Shown: in pieces, positions 9,298-20,496 of the stretch
Position numbering within the stretch: the stretch's first letter is position 1
Layout: every line of letters starts with the position of its first letter
Assembly (NCBI GenBank): GCA_014843695.1
Contig: CM026386.1
Span: 14,140,952 to 14,204,951 of the forward strand
Reading direction: 5' to 3'
Length of the DNA: 64,000 nucleotides
DNA from: Archivesica marissinica
Lineage: Eukaryota; Mollusca; Bivalvia; Venerida; Vesicomyidae
Translations under genes and position numbers: made by a program
Notes under the pieces: model-generated
Seen by the model: only the letters and a program-made list of their open reading frames with translations
What the model was told of the DNA's origin: nothing
The model's database searches: none

Positions 9298-9850
9298 TCT
9301 AGAGGGCGATGTGGGCGAAATTGTCGCCCTAGGGACCCTGACTTCGCCCTCCTGGGAGGCCCCACTTCTCCCTAAAAAAAAACAAAAAAACAATTTATTT
9401 TTTGGTTTTTACGATTTTCAAGCAATATTTTGTCTAGTAAGATACACTGGCCCATTATAAAGCACTCCTTCTATTCAAATGTTGTATTTAATGGTTGTAC
9501 TGTGCATTTTAACCCTATTTTGCAGAAGTATATTAACTCTTTCAGCGCCGAATAAATTCAGAGCATGTGCAAACAACATAGATCCAGATCAGCCACGGTG
9601 TAACGCCACGTCTGATCAGGATCTATGTTGTTTGCTATTCGGACAGGTGCTTCAGCTCCACTGTCTGAAGTGCAATCAGCAAATAGCCTGATCAGATGGC
9701 ATGTTCTGTTCTGTCGGATCGGGTTCTCTACTTTTTTACAAAGTCGCTTTTATGCGACATTGGCAGTGAAAGAGTTAAACAACACCATTTAAGGAAGCGA
9801 TCACACGCTTTCTCACTTCTCCCAAAAATTCTGACCTAGAATGAACCCTG
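9298..9850. mobile_element. hAT-like non-autonomous element, 553 bp with nested MITE
   Basis: The ends are CAGGGATCATTCTAG and, inverted, CAGGGTTCATTCTAG. ATATAG is repeated on both sides (9292-9297, 9851-9856). CAGGG ends suit hAT; a full 8-bp duplication is not preserved. The TTAA MITE B at 9533-9778 is nested inside. Confidence 0.7.
9533..9778 (+). mobile_element. TTAA MITE family B
   Basis: TTAA at 9533-9536 and 9775-9778 flank 238 bp. The ends are TTAACTCTTTCAGCGCC and, inverted, TTAACTCTTTCACTGCC. An inner inverted repeat surrounds GATCCAGATCAGCC and TCTGATCAGGATC. The paralogous empty target at 6025-6028 has one TTAA. The architecture is that of family A with different sequence. Confidence 0.92.
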
Positions 9851-9856
9851 ATATAG

Positions 9857-10351
9857 CTACAACACCTACCATATACATGTTCACTTAAAAACAACCAAAT
9901 TTACAAACTGCAAGTCCTGTGTTTATAGTCCACATAAATTGAAAGGTAAATCCCTCATAGAACATCATGCAGGTGCAAAATCAACCATACATTAAACTAA
10001 AACTTGAAACGCAGGTAAAAACTGCATGCAGTCATTAAAATACATATTTTCAAAAACGAATTTACATCATCCAATTTAAGATTTTACGCCCTCTGTACCG
10101 GATGGGATAAATATAACCCTACAAGCATTATAATAAATAATATTTCTTCCCTCACCTGAGACAATGTTTACTCCCCATACAAACAGAACTTGTGTTATAT
10201 AACCTAAAGTACAGGAACACTGATGAATATATAATGGGCTAGATTAAAGTCAAGTGCAGGCCTTCACATTCATCTATATCGGTCACATTCCTGTGTTTTA
10301 CACAGACAGGTGGAGAAGAATCAGTGAACTTGCTAGCTATAAATATGAGCC
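9857..10351. other. non-coding stretch without recognised repeats
   Basis: AT-rich, with stops in all frames. I see no relative elsewhere in the window. Confidence 0.5.
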
Positions 10352-11053
10352 AGAAAGTGAGGGAGGGAGAGGAAGAGGGAGAGGGGGGCAAGGGGGAGGA
10401 GGGATAGGGAGGGAGAGGGAAAGTGGGGGAGAGATGGGAGGTGGAGGGAGGATAGGGGAGGAGAGTGCGAAGACAGAGGGGAGAGAGAGGAGATAGGGGA
10501 GGGAGAGGGACAGAGGGGAGAGAGAGGGACAGAGGGGAGAGGGGATGGAGAGAGGGGGCAGAGTGAGGGGTTAGAGTGGGGAGGGAGGAGAGGGGGAGGA
10601 TAGAGTGAGGGGGAGAGAGAGGGGAGAGAGGGAGAGAGACAGTGAGAGAGAGAGGAAGGGAGAGAGAGAGGAAGGGAGAGAGGAGGAAGGGAGAGGAAGG
10701 AAGGGAGTGAGGGAGAGAGGAGGGAGAGAGGGGTAGAGTGAGGGGTAGAGATAGAGGTGGAGAGAGAGAGGTGGAGAGAGAGAGTGGGAGAGAGAGTGGG
10801 AGAGAGGAGTGGGAGAGAGGGGGAGAGAGTGGGAGGAGGGGAGAGAGGAGAGGGGAGAGAGAGAGGAGGCGAGATAGACAGTGAGAGAGGAGAGAGGGGG
10901 AGGGAGATAGACAGAGAGGGAGAGGGGGGAGGGAGCTAGAGAGAGAGGGAGAGTGGGGGAGGGAGGGAGAGTGGGGGAGAGAGGGAGGGAGGGAGAGGGG
11001 GAATGAGAGGGGGGAGGGAGAAGGATAGAGGGGGAAGAGAGAAATTAAAGGGC
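10352..11053. repeat. 700-bp polypurine tract
   Basis: Nearly all A and G on the plus strand, with scattered T and C, in irregular GGGAGA and GAGAGG blocks. Such tracts can form triplex DNA and cause assembly problems (general knowledge). Open frames of R/E/G inside are artefacts. Confidence 0.92.
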
Positions 11054-11321
11054 AACCAGTAGCCGTTAAATAAACCTACTTAAAAAAATAGAAGGCTTGG
11101 CAATTACCTCTTTGAATGCTGAATAATAAAGGCTATTAATAAATGTCATACTCAGTATTTAGTGTTGGGAGTATCCTGTAGATGAGATCATTCAAATAAT
11201 TGTAGCAACCGATAATGATAATTCGTTAATGTGTTTTTCTTTTTTTTAGTATATTGGATATACAGACAGCTAATTTGCCTTATCTAGCTGGTGGTAGTCA
11301 TAGAATCCAAAGGTAGATGAC

Positions 11322-11501
<180 letters not shown>

Positions 11502-11575
11502 ATAGGATGGAAATCACCAACCCATAAGCTGTGATTTTACATTTGGGCTAAAAAAGTCATATAAATGCTTGTTTG

Positions 11576-11662
11576 TTGGGTGGGGTGGGGTGGGGTGGGG
11601 TGGGGTGGAGTGGGGTGGGGTGTTCTTGAGGGAGTGGGGAGTTCTTGAGGGGGTGGGCATGT
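11576..11662. repeat. GGGGT pentamer tract with G-quadruplex potential
   Basis: Eight or so GGGGT blocks in close succession on the plus strand, with one GGAGT variant. Four runs of four G within 20 bases meet the usual quadruplex pattern. Confidence 0.85.
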
Positions 11663-11715
11663 CATGTAGGTTACACTCAATGATGTCAAATTTGAACATG
11701 CCGATTTTTCAAATA

Positions 11716-11881
11716 CAGTCAAACTTGTATTAAGAGACCACAAAGGAAAATGGCAAGAAGCAGGACTGGTCTCTTGATACAGGCTAATTTGTTCTTTAGA
11801 AATGCAAACCGGAACTGAAATGGTGGTCTCTTTATACAAGTGGTCTCTTAATAGACGAGGTATTTCGATCAAGTTTGACTG
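11716..11881. mobile_element. TA MITE, 166 bp, Tc1/mariner-pogo type ends
   Basis: CAGTCAAACTTG at the left and the exact inverse CAAGTTTGACTG at the right, flanked by TA (11714-11715, 11882-11883). AAGAGACCAC sub-terminal motifs occur near both ends. No coding capacity. Confidence 0.8.
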
Positions 11882-11935
11882 TAATCTATTTGGGAATTTT
11901 TGCATGACGTTAAGAGTATCAACATTATATCACCA

Positions 11936-12178
11936 TTAACCCTTTCAACACCACAGACCTCTATTTATAGGCTTACAAAAAGTGTAGATCCAGATGAGCC
12001 GGCTCGTGACGAGCCGTCTCATCAGGATCTGCACTTTTTGCAAGTAGTATTACTAATTTTAGACAAAATTACCCATCTTGATAAATGAACTGGTCCGAAT
12101 GTAATTTTCTTATTCATTTATTGGTCTAAGAATATCATGGACCAGTCCATGTCAGTTACTTGGGGTTGAAAGAGTTAA
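11936..12178 (+). mobile_element. TTAA MITE family A
   Basis: TTAACCCTTTCAACACC starts it; GGGGTTGAAAGAGTTAA ends it, giving a 15-17 bp TIR with TTAA on both sides. The centre is an imperfect hairpin around GATGAGCCGGCTCGTGACGA, with the arms AGTGTAGATCC and GGATCTGCACT. Confidence 0.92.
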
Positions 12179-12225
12179 CATCATCATCATAACATCATCA
12201 TCATTATTATTTTCATCATCAGTGT
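12179..12225. repeat. CAT/ATT trinucleotide microsatellite
   Basis: Imperfect repetition of CAT with ATT variants directly after the MITE. Confidence 0.7.
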
Positions 12226-12371
12226 CTACGATTACATGACTGGCAACACCGTTATATTCTTTAACCTCACTATATGCATCTTCAATTTCTGTATTCCATT
12301 ACTAGATAATAATTAAAAACCTTTCAGGCCAATGTATAAATGGATAATATTTATGCTACATAATCGGATAA

Positions 12372-12620
12372 GACGGATCTGTAGTCCAGTGGTAACACGC
12401 TGGACTGGTAATCCAGCAATCGCAGGTTCGATCCCCTGCCTGACCCTAATAAAATTAATAGTCTTTCAGATGGGATGTTAAACCGAGGTCTCGTGTCGGT
12501 GCTTTACACCGTGCACGTAAAAGAACCAGAGGAGACTCTGGAATGGGTCTCTGTCTGTATCTCTTCAGGAGGCTTCGTTCATATGGGCAACCGGTAGCGA
12601 TGATAAATAAACGTAAAACA
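12372..12620 (+). mobile_element. SINE family A, full length
   Basis: The tRNA-like head is at 12372-12443 (A box TAGTCCAGTGGTAACACG, B box GGTTCGATCCC, anticodon loop region CTGGTAA). The body runs to GGTAGCGATGATAAATAAAC. A 7-bp repeat, TACATAA, at 12357-12363 and 12626-12632 may be the target duplication, but it is weak. Confidence 0.9.
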
Positions 12621-12706
12621 CACAATACATAAAGTCTTAAAACTAGGTACAATCAACAGACAGTAGTTTTAGACAAGACTTACAGAATAGGAATCCAATT
12701 CATTGA

Positions 12707-13006
12707 TTAACCCTTTACTTCATAGAGATATATGTTAATATACTATTATATCTCCATACAAACGACATCCATTTAACCCTTTCCTTCATAGAGATTTAGG
12801 ATAATATACTATTATATCTCCATACAAACAAACGACAGCCATTTAGCTATCATGCAGTGGATAAGTAGTCGCCATATCTATCCCACCTCCATAGATATTA
12901 CTGGGACTACATGACATTCTGGCCTTAATTATGAACATCGGTCATTGTCAATGTATGTTTTATTGGTAATGGCGTCAAGAGGTGCTTCTATGAGGGAAAG
13001 GGTTAA
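12707..13006 (+). mobile_element. TTAA MITE family C with duplicated 5' end
   Basis: TTAA at 12707-12710 and 13003-13006. The first about 70 bp are repeated at about 12774, where TTAACCCTTTCCTTCATAGA begins again. The 3' end is CTATGAGGGAAAGGGTTAA. Confidence 0.88.
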
Positions 13007-13136
13007 TGTCGAAAATCATCACATAGTTGCAGGGGTGCAATTGCTGGCCAATGAGAGAAATCGGAACCCAAACATGGTTGCATCATGTGCCTAAATCGAG
13101 GATTCATCGTGGGTGGGGGGGGGAAACTACTGTAGC

Positions 13137-13375
13137 TTAACCCTTTCAACACTACAGGCCTCTAAATAGACTTACAAAAAGTGTAGATCCTGATGAGCCA
13201 GCTCATGACGAGCCGTCTCATCATCAGGATTTGTACTTTTTGCCAGTAATAATTATTACTATTTTGAGATAAAATTACCCATTTTGATAAATGAACTGGT
13301 CCAAAGGTAATTTTCTTATTAATTTATTGGTCTAAAAATAGCATGCACCAGTCCATGTCAGTTACTTGGGGTTAA
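13137..13375 (+). mobile_element. TTAA MITE family A, 3' TIR shortened
   Basis: The left end TTAACCCTTTCAACACTAC is intact. At the right the sequence goes from ACTTGGGG straight to TTAA, losing about 10 bases of the TIR. Confidence 0.88.
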
Positions 13376-13483
13376 TATAAATGAACAAAGTAATGTACAG
13401 TTTCATACTAAAACCTCGAAATGATGATCACATTATATTCTACGCTCTCCTTGATCACTTAGTCAGATATATACCGTCTCCAT

Positions 13484-13553
13484 GGCCTAGTGGTTAAGGC
13501 GGAGTGGGAGGTCGAAGGTTCGAACCTCGTCAGGGGTTCGTTCCGATGTGGCT
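13484..13553 (+). mobile_element. tRNA-like SINE head, other family
   Basis: A-box-like TGGCCTAGTGGTTAAGGCGG and B-box GGTTCGAACCT are 30 bases apart. It is followed at once by a 79-bp tandem repeat rather than a recognisable body. Not a functional tRNA gene in my reading, since the stems do not close well. Confidence 0.55.
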
Positions 13554-13790
13554 GGTTGGTGAGCCGCCAGCTAGTTAAATAATGGTTACCGATTGCCTAC
13601 CAGTCTGGCACCAGGCATACAAGCATATAGCCGGTTGGTGAGCCACCAGCTAGTTAAATAATGGCTACCGATTGCCTACCAGTCTGGCACCAGGCATACA
13701 AGCATATAGCCGATTGGTGAGCCGCAAGCTAGTTAAATAATGGTTACCGATTGCCTACCAGTCTGGCACCTGGCATACAAGCATAGGAAC
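13554..13790. repeat. 79-bp tandem repeat, 3 copies
   Basis: Units start GGTTGGTGAGCCGCCAGCTA at 13554, 13633 and 13712 (GATTGGT in the third), with few mismatches. Confidence 0.92.
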
Positions 13791-13843
13791 CGGGAAGTAC
13801 TTATGTTCATAAAGGTATCTCATAAGTCAGAAATGGCTGGGCC

Positions 13844-14222
13844 CTTTAAATAGGGGTGACACTATAATAAACAAAGCTGATCCTTTAAATAGGGGTGACA
13901 CTATAATAAACAAAGCTGACCCTTTAAATAGGGGTGACACTATAATAAACAAAGCTGGCCCTTTAAATAGGGGTGACACTATAATAAACAAAGCTGGCCC
14001 TTTAAATAGGGGTGACACTATAATAAACAAAGCTGACCCTTTAAATAGGGGTGACACTATAATAAACAAAGCTAACCCTTTAAATAGGGGTGACACTATA
14101 ATAAACAAAGCTAACCCTTTAAATAGGGGTGACACTATAATAAACAAAGCTGGCCTTTAATAGAGGTGACACTATAATAAACAAAGATGGCCCTTTAATA
14201 GAGGGGACATTATAATAAACAA
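13844..14222. repeat. 39-bp tandem repeat, about 9-10 copies
   Basis: The unit contains CCCTTTAAATAGGGGTGACA followed by an ACTATAATAAACAAAG segment. The last two units are diverged. Because 39 is divisible by three, the minus strand stays open for 106 codons; this is not a gene. Confidence 0.95.
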
Positions 14223-14337
14223 ACACTTTATCTGCTTTATTTCTACTTCCACATTATACTGCCGAACAATCAATACTGATAATAACCGACAGGTCCCTTA
14301 TATTAAGTTTTTGAGACACGCCCATTGCCCATGTAAC

Positions 14338-14458
14338 CACAGGAACTTGAAATAATATCCATAAGCCACCAACGGTCTCGTACCTCTATCCTAGGACACC
14401 CCCCTCTATTAAAAACGAGACCGTTCGTGGCTTATGGATAAAATTTCAAGTTCCTGTG
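14338..14458. mobile_element. hairpin MITE with 7-bp TSD
   Basis: Two arms of about 44 bp (CACAGGAACTTGAAAT... and its inverse ...ATTTCAAGTTCCTGTG) surround a loop of about 33 bp. ATGTAAC is repeated on both sides (14331-14337, 14459-14465). Size, arms and TSD suit a hAT-like MITE. Confidence 0.8.
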
Positions 14459-14756
14459 ATGTAACCCACTCTTTGTACATGGATATATTACAACAGTTAC
14501 TGAAGCTTCATCTGCTAGTTTAAAATAGCTAATCTGCTCTCATGTGGAAGATTGAACACACTTCATAATTAGCTTTGTAGATATGGTGCATTAAACCTTC
14601 CAGTTCTGGATAGACTTGTAATTAAGTAATCTTATAGTGGTTGTTGCTATGTACCCAGGTGTATAATCCAGGTTTACATGTTTTTAATAAAATATACCGA
14701 AATTGTCTTCATGTGGGAAATTAACATCTTCAAGCCAAAACAAGCCAGGATCAACT

Positions 14757-15048
14757 CAGGCCCGTAGCCACACTGAGGCACACTGAGGCAACGAGGCACC
14801 GAAGTAATTGTCTTGTTTAAAATTCCCAAAGCAAAATAAAAACGATAAAAATAAAGTGCAAAAAATATCCATTTGCTGTATAAAATGTTGACTGCTAGAG
14901 AGCTGAATGGTCAGTACATAATTATACGTCTAAACTCATTAAATCAGAAAATCGCTTCTATATCACAACAATGTTACGGGGGAACATGCCCCCCAGACCC
15001 CCCCCCGATTACCTCGGTTGAAATTTGCTTCTGTCTATGGTACTGCAA
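14757..15048 (+). mobile_element. family G element (hAT-like), simple copy
   Basis: The left end is CAGGCCCGTAGCCACAC; the right end is GTTGAAATTTGCTTCTGTCT. The interior GTCAGTACATAATTATACGT is shared with 57760 and, inverted, with 8720. It lacks the 83-bp expansion, so it shows the ancestral single unit. Confidence 0.75.
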
Positions 15049-15125
15049 ATTACTAGTGCTCAATGATCAGATGTTGATGTGTTCTGTTTCTGCATGTCTG
15101 GCACTGAAGGTCAGTGATCCATAGC

Positions 15126-17550
15126 AGTTTAATCATTCTCTATAAATCAATAACCCTGATCATTCTCTATAGATCAATAACCCTGATCATTCTCTATAGA
15201 TCAATAACCCTGATCATTCTCTATAGATCAATAACCCTGATCATTCTCTATAGATCAATAACCCTGATCATTCTCTATAGATCAATAACACTGAGCATTC
15301 TTTATAGATCAATCCCTGATCATTCTTTATAGATCAATAACCCTGATCATTCTTTATAGTTCAATCCCTGATCATTCTCTATAGATCAATCCCTGATCAT
15401 TCTTTATAGATCACCCCTGATCATTCTTTATAGATCAATAACCCTGATCATTCTTTATAGTTCAATCCCTGATCATTCTCTATAGATCAATAACCCTGAG
15501 CATTCTTTATAGATCAATAACCCTGATCATTCTTTATAGATCAATAACCCTGAGCATTCTTTATAGATCAATAACACTGAGCATTCTTTATAGATCAATC
15601 CCTGATCATTCTTTATAGATCAATCCCTGATCATTCTTTATAGATCACCCCTGATCATTCTTTATAGTTCAATCCCTGATCATTCTCTATAGATCAATAA
15701 CCCTGATCATTCTTTATAGATCAATAACCCTGATCATTCTTTATAGTTCAATCCCTGATCATTCTCTATAGATCAATCCCTGATCATTCTTTATAGATCA
15801 CCCCTGATCATTCTTTATAGATCAATAACCCTGATCATTCTTTATAGTTCAATCCCTGATCATTCTCTATAGATCAATAACCCTGAGCATTCTTTATAGA
15901 TCAATAACCCTGATCATTCTTTATAGATCAATAACCCTGAGCATTCTTTATAGATCAATAACACTGAGCATTCTTTATAGATCAATCCCTGATCATTCTT
16001 TATAGATCAATCCCTGATCATTCTTTATAGATCACCCCTGATCATTCTTTATAGTTCAATCCCTGATCATTCTCTATAGATCAATAACCCTGATCATTCT
16101 TTATAGATCAATAACCCTGATCATTCTTTATAGATCAATAACCCTGATCATTCTTTATAGATCAATAACCCTGATCATTCTTTATAGATCAATAACCCTG
16201 AGCATTCTTTATAGATCAATAACACTGAGCATTCTTTATAGATCAATAACACTGATCATTCTTTATAGATCAATAACCCTGATCATTCTTTATAGATCAC
16301 CCCTGATCATTCTTTATAGATCAATAACCCTGATCATTCTTTATAGTTCAATCCCTGATCATTCTCTATAGATCAATAACCCTGATCATTCTTTATAGAT
16401 CAATAACCCTGAGCATTCTTTATAGATCAATAACCCTGATCATTCTTTATAGATCAATCCCTGATCATTCTTTATAGATCAATAACCCTGATCATTCTTT
16501 ATAGATCAATAACCCTGATCATTCTTTATAGATTAATAACCCTGATCATTCTTTATAGATCAATAACACTGATCATTCTTTATAGATCAATAACACTGAT
16601 CATTCTTTATAGATCAATAACACTGATCATTCTTTATAGATCAATAACACTGATCATTCTTTATAGATCAATAATACTGATCATTCTTTATAGATCAATA
16701 ACCCTGATCATTCTTTATAGTTCAATCCCTGATCATTCTCTATAGATCAATAACCCTGATCATTCTTTATAGATCAATAACCCTGAGCATTCTTTATAGA
16801 TCAATAACCCTGATCATTCTTTATAGATCACCCCTGATCATTCTTTATAGATCAATAACCCTGATCATTCTTTATAGTTCAATCCCTGATCATTCTCTAT
16901 AGATCAATAACCCTGATCATTCTTTATAGATCAATAACCCTGAGCATTCTTTATAGATCAATAACCCTGATCATTCTTTATAGATCAATCCCTGATCATT
17001 CTTTATAGATCAATAACCCTGATCATTCTTTATAGATCAATAACCCTGATCATTCTTTATAGATCAATCCCTGATCATTCTTTATAGATCAATAACCCTG
17101 ATCATTCTTTATAGATCAATAACACTGATCATTCTTTATAGATCAATAACCCTGATCATTCTTTATAGTTCAATCCCTGATCATTCTTTATAGATCAATC
17201 CCTGATCATTCTTTATAGATCAATAACCCTGATCATTCTTTATAGATCAATAACCCTGATCATTCTTTATAGATCAATAACCCTGATCATTCTTTATAGA
17301 TCAATAACCCTGATCATTCTCTATATATCAATAACCCTGATCATTCTTTATAGATCAATAACCCTGATCATTCTTTATAGTTCAATCCCTGATCATTCTT
17401 TATAGATCAATCCCTGATCATTCTTTATAGATCAATAACACTGATCATTCTTTATAGATCAATAACACTGATCATTCTTTATAGATCAATAACCCTGATC
17501 ATTCTTTATAGATCAATAACCCTGATCATTCTTTATAGATCAATAACAGC
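15126..17550. repeat. 27-bp minisatellite, about 2.4 kb
   Basis: Consensus unit GATCAATAACCCTGATCATT plus CTTTATA, with shortened variants (TCAATCCCTG, TCACCCCTG). A long block beginning about 15347 recurs from about 15734, a higher-order period of about 387 bp. The TGATCA palindrome occurs in most units. Confidence 0.96.
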
Positions 17551-17910
17551 GATCATATGTATTGTTGCCACAAAATGTAATCATAATAGAATATTTACAT
17601 CGCTATTGCATTTCCTTCAATGAACGTATGTGTCCTGATTGTATACAATTTCGTACAAGGGTTTCCAACTAATGATATGTAGCTGACATGCGCAGTCGAT
17701 ATTATGGGCATGCGCATTCTCAGTGCTAGGCAAAGTTCGTCGCCTGAAAAGGCGTGTCTTACAGTTTACGCTGTTCAAGGATGATCAAATGACCAGGTCC
17801 ACGCCACACGGTAAGTCGCAAATTTGACTAAATACTTGCAAGAACTGTTTGTACAGTTAGTTGCCAAAAATATTCACCTTAAACCTTGTTCCCTTCACTA
17901 AACCTTGTGT
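17551..17910. other. non-repetitive stretch, nothing recognised
   Basis: No open frame or relative elsewhere in the window; ends at the TSD of the next SINE. Confidence 0.5.
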
Positions 17911-17919
17911 GCCCTGTAA

Positions 17920-18163
17920 TTTTTTTTTTTTTATACTTTATTTATTTTACAACGATTGCGAAGCAAGTTTGAACAACTTATATTAATCACTCTCGTTGGC
18001 TCGGATGTAAGCGTATATGTGGTCATTCATGTGGGAGGAAACCGGAGTACCCGGAGAAAACCCACCTGTCCGATCTGGCGACCATCGTACCATCTCACAT
18101 ACTTCCCTGTCCAAGGATCGAACCCGGGTCGCATTGGTGAGAAGCGAGCGCGCTAATCGGACA
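17920..18163 (-). mobile_element. SINE family E with 9-bp TSD, head deleted by a few bases
   Basis: On the minus strand: tRNA-like head (GGCTGTCCGATTAGCGCGCT), B box GGGTTCGATCC, the central motif GGGTACTCCGGTTTCCTCCC and a tail ending GCAATCGTTGTAAAATAAAT. GCCCTGTAA repeats at 17911-17919 and 18164-18172. The head lacks about 11 bases present at 21414-21668, which would remove part of the A box. Confidence 0.9.
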
Positions 18164-18172
18164 GCCCTGTAA

Positions 18173-18525
18173 ATTATACCCTAGTTATGACATGACTGTG
18201 TTACTTCCATTTTCTTCTATAACTCTTTGCATACTAGCAGTGAAAAGAACCAGTCAAATATATCATGCAATTTCATTAGAATGAAAGTCAATAACGTATT
18301 TCCAGAGCTTTCAGTCACAAATAAGAAAATCACATTAATGAATTATTGTCTGCTACAATTACTTGGAACTATTTATAGCATTTATTTTACCCAGCATGCA
18401 AAGAGTCAAATAAGTGGTCTCACCTTACTGTACTTCCCTGCCAGTACATTTATCTGCCCTCAGAAAATCAATACCCTCAATATTAGTCTGAGTAGTGCAT
18501 TACCACAGGTTGGCACGAATGTAGG
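18173..18525. other. non-coding stretch
   Basis: A 105-codon open frame overlaps it, but it shows no domain or coding bias that I can recognise and runs into the next TSD. Confidence 0.5.
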
Positions 18526-18540
18526 CCATAGTGAGCTTTT

Positions 18541-18622
18541 GTAAGGAACAGACGGATCTATAGTCCAGTGGTAACACGCTGGACTGGTAATCCAGGGATT
18601 GCAGGTTCGATCACCCGTCTGA
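18541..18622 (+). mobile_element. SINE A head only, tRNA-sized, with perfect 15-bp TSD
   Basis: The 82-bp insert holds only the tRNA-like head (A box TAGTCCAGTGGTAACACG, B box GGTTCGATCAC) after ten extra bases. CCATAGTGAGCTTTT is repeated exactly at 18526-18540 and 18623-18637. No SINE body follows. Read directly, it is a retroposed head or a short SINE product, not a deletion remnant with ragged borders. Confidence 0.88.
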
Positions 18623-18760
18623 CCATAGTGAGCTTTTCAATGCTTAGCCTCCCTGTGTAAGATCTTTGCAATAACAATTGGGTAAGTTTGAATTATAAAC
18701 TGTTTTTTCATTCATGTGAAGTTTCATCAAAACTGATCAAGCAGTTTCAGATGGGAAGAC

Positions 18761-19047
18761 ACAGACGGGTCTGTAGTCCAGTGGTTAACACACTTGACTG
18801 GTAATCCAGGGATCGCAGATTTGATCCCCTGTCTGCCCGTAATAAAATTAACAGTCTTTCAGATGGGACCTTTAAACTGAGGTCTCGTGTCGGTGCTTTA
18901 CACCGTGCACGTAAAAGAACCAGAGGAGACTCTCTGTCTGTATCATTGCACTATCCTCCAAAAATCTAATATGACTAATCTCTTCAGGAGGTGTCGCTCA
19001 TATGGGCAGCCGGTAGCGACGATAAATAAATGTAAAATAACAAAAAA
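18761..19047 (+). mobile_element. SINE family A, full length, 12-bp TSD
   Basis: AGATGGGAAGAC at 18749-18760 and 19048-19059 defines it. Head, body (ATAAAATTAACAGTCTTTCA) and the tail ending GATAAATAAATGTAAAATAA plus an A run are complete. It is the best reference copy for the family. Confidence 0.95.
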
Positions 19048-19063
19048 AGATGGGAAGACGTTT

Positions 19064-19310
19064 CAAAATATTGTGGACGTTTGGACCCCAAAGTCTATGT
19101 ATGTTCCTTTAATGTCAAACCCCTCGCGAGGACTTAGACATGTTTTCCTGGGCAGGCTTAGCCGACCTAAGCGATTAACCAGTACTAAGCAATATGTGTG
19201 AGGTGCCTTGTTCAATGGCACTACATACGTGGCCTGGCCGAGTATCGAACCCGGGACCTTTCGATTCCAAATCCGACACTCTACCACTGGACCACGGACG
19301 TCACACAGTC
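19064..19310 (-). mobile_element. SINE family B
   Basis: On the minus strand the tRNA-like head (GTCCAGTGGTAGAGTGTCGG, B box GGGTTCGATAC) is followed by a body with GGTTAATCGCTTAGGTCGGC and a tail near GACATTAAAGGAACATACAT. Relatives are at 62140-62345 and in the stack at 62874-63809. Confidence 0.88.
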
Positions 19311-19418
19311 TAATCCAATACAGTAGTAGCATATGACTTAGGTGATGAAAGAAGATCATCTGCATGAAGGACACGATATATTCATAGACATAATCATCAA
19401 GCTAGCAAATAATACTCA

Positions 19419-19663
19419 TTAACCCTTTCAACACCACAGACCTCTAAATAGGCTTATGAAAAGTGTAGATCCAGATGAGCCGGCTCGTAACGAGCCGTCT
19501 CATCAGGATCTGCACTTTTTGCCAGTAATAATTATTACTATTTTTAGATAAAATTACCCATTTTGATAAAGGAACTGGTCCAAATGTAATTTTCTTATTA
19601 ATTTATTGGTCTAAAAATAGCATGCACCAGTCCATGTCAGTTACTTGGGGTTGAATGGGTTAA
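19419..19663 (+). mobile_element. TTAA MITE family A
   Basis: Intact TTAACCCTTTCAACACC left end; right end GGGGTTGAATGGGTTAA with one TIR change. The central hairpin is present. Confidence 0.92.
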
Positions 19664-19865
19664 CTATTTAAAAATGACATTTTGGTTTAGTACAGATAGA
19701 TGTAGATGTGATGTCGGACTATGCCTATTTGGTTCATCAGGACTACATCATAATAGAAGGGGAATGACTTCACAGACAGTCTATGATTTACCACAAACAT
19801 ACGTAAATCAAAACTGATATTTTATCAAATCAATGCTAATGGACAATACCAGTAGTGTATTTACG

Positions 19866-20460
19866 CACCTATAAGACGATCTCTACTATAAGACGATCTC
19901 TACTATAAGACGATCTCTACTATAATAAGACGATCTCTACTATAATAAGACGATCTCTACTATAAGATTATATCTACTATAAGACAATCTCTACTATAAG
20001 ATTATCTCTACTATAAGATTATATCTACTATAAGATGATCTCTACTATAAGATTATATCTACTATAAGACGAGCTCTACTATAAGACGATCTCTACTATA
20101 AGATTATATCTACTATAAGACAATCTCTACTATAAGATTATCTCTACTATAAGATTATATCTACTATAAGATGATCTCTACTATAAGATTATATCTACTA
20201 TAAGACGAGCTCTACTATAAGACGATCTCTACTATAAGATTATATCTACTATAAGACAATCTCTACTATAAGATTATCTCTACTATAAGATTATATCTAC
20301 TATAAGATGATCTCTACTATAAGATTATATCTACTATAAGACGAGCTCTACTATAAGACGATCTCTACTATAAGATTATATCTACTATAAGACAATCTCT
20401 ACTATAAGATTATCTCTACTATAAGATTATATCTACTATAAGATGATCTCTACTATAAGA
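19866..20460. repeat. 17-bp tandem array with 136-bp higher-order period
   Basis: The monomer is AAGACGATCTCTACTAT with variants. Every eight monomers the variant order repeats: the AAGACAATCT variant starts at 19981, 20117, 20253 and 20389, each exactly 136 bp apart. Confidence 0.95.
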
Positions 20461-20496
20461 CAACCCCAAACTTTGGTCTTAAATCAATGGTATTTT

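Noticed and set aside
13844..14222. GGTGACACTATA in every 39-bp unit resembles the core of the phage SP6 promoter
   Set aside because: Only 12 bases agree, the flanks differ, and the repeat is ordinary animal minisatellite; no sign of vector sequence.
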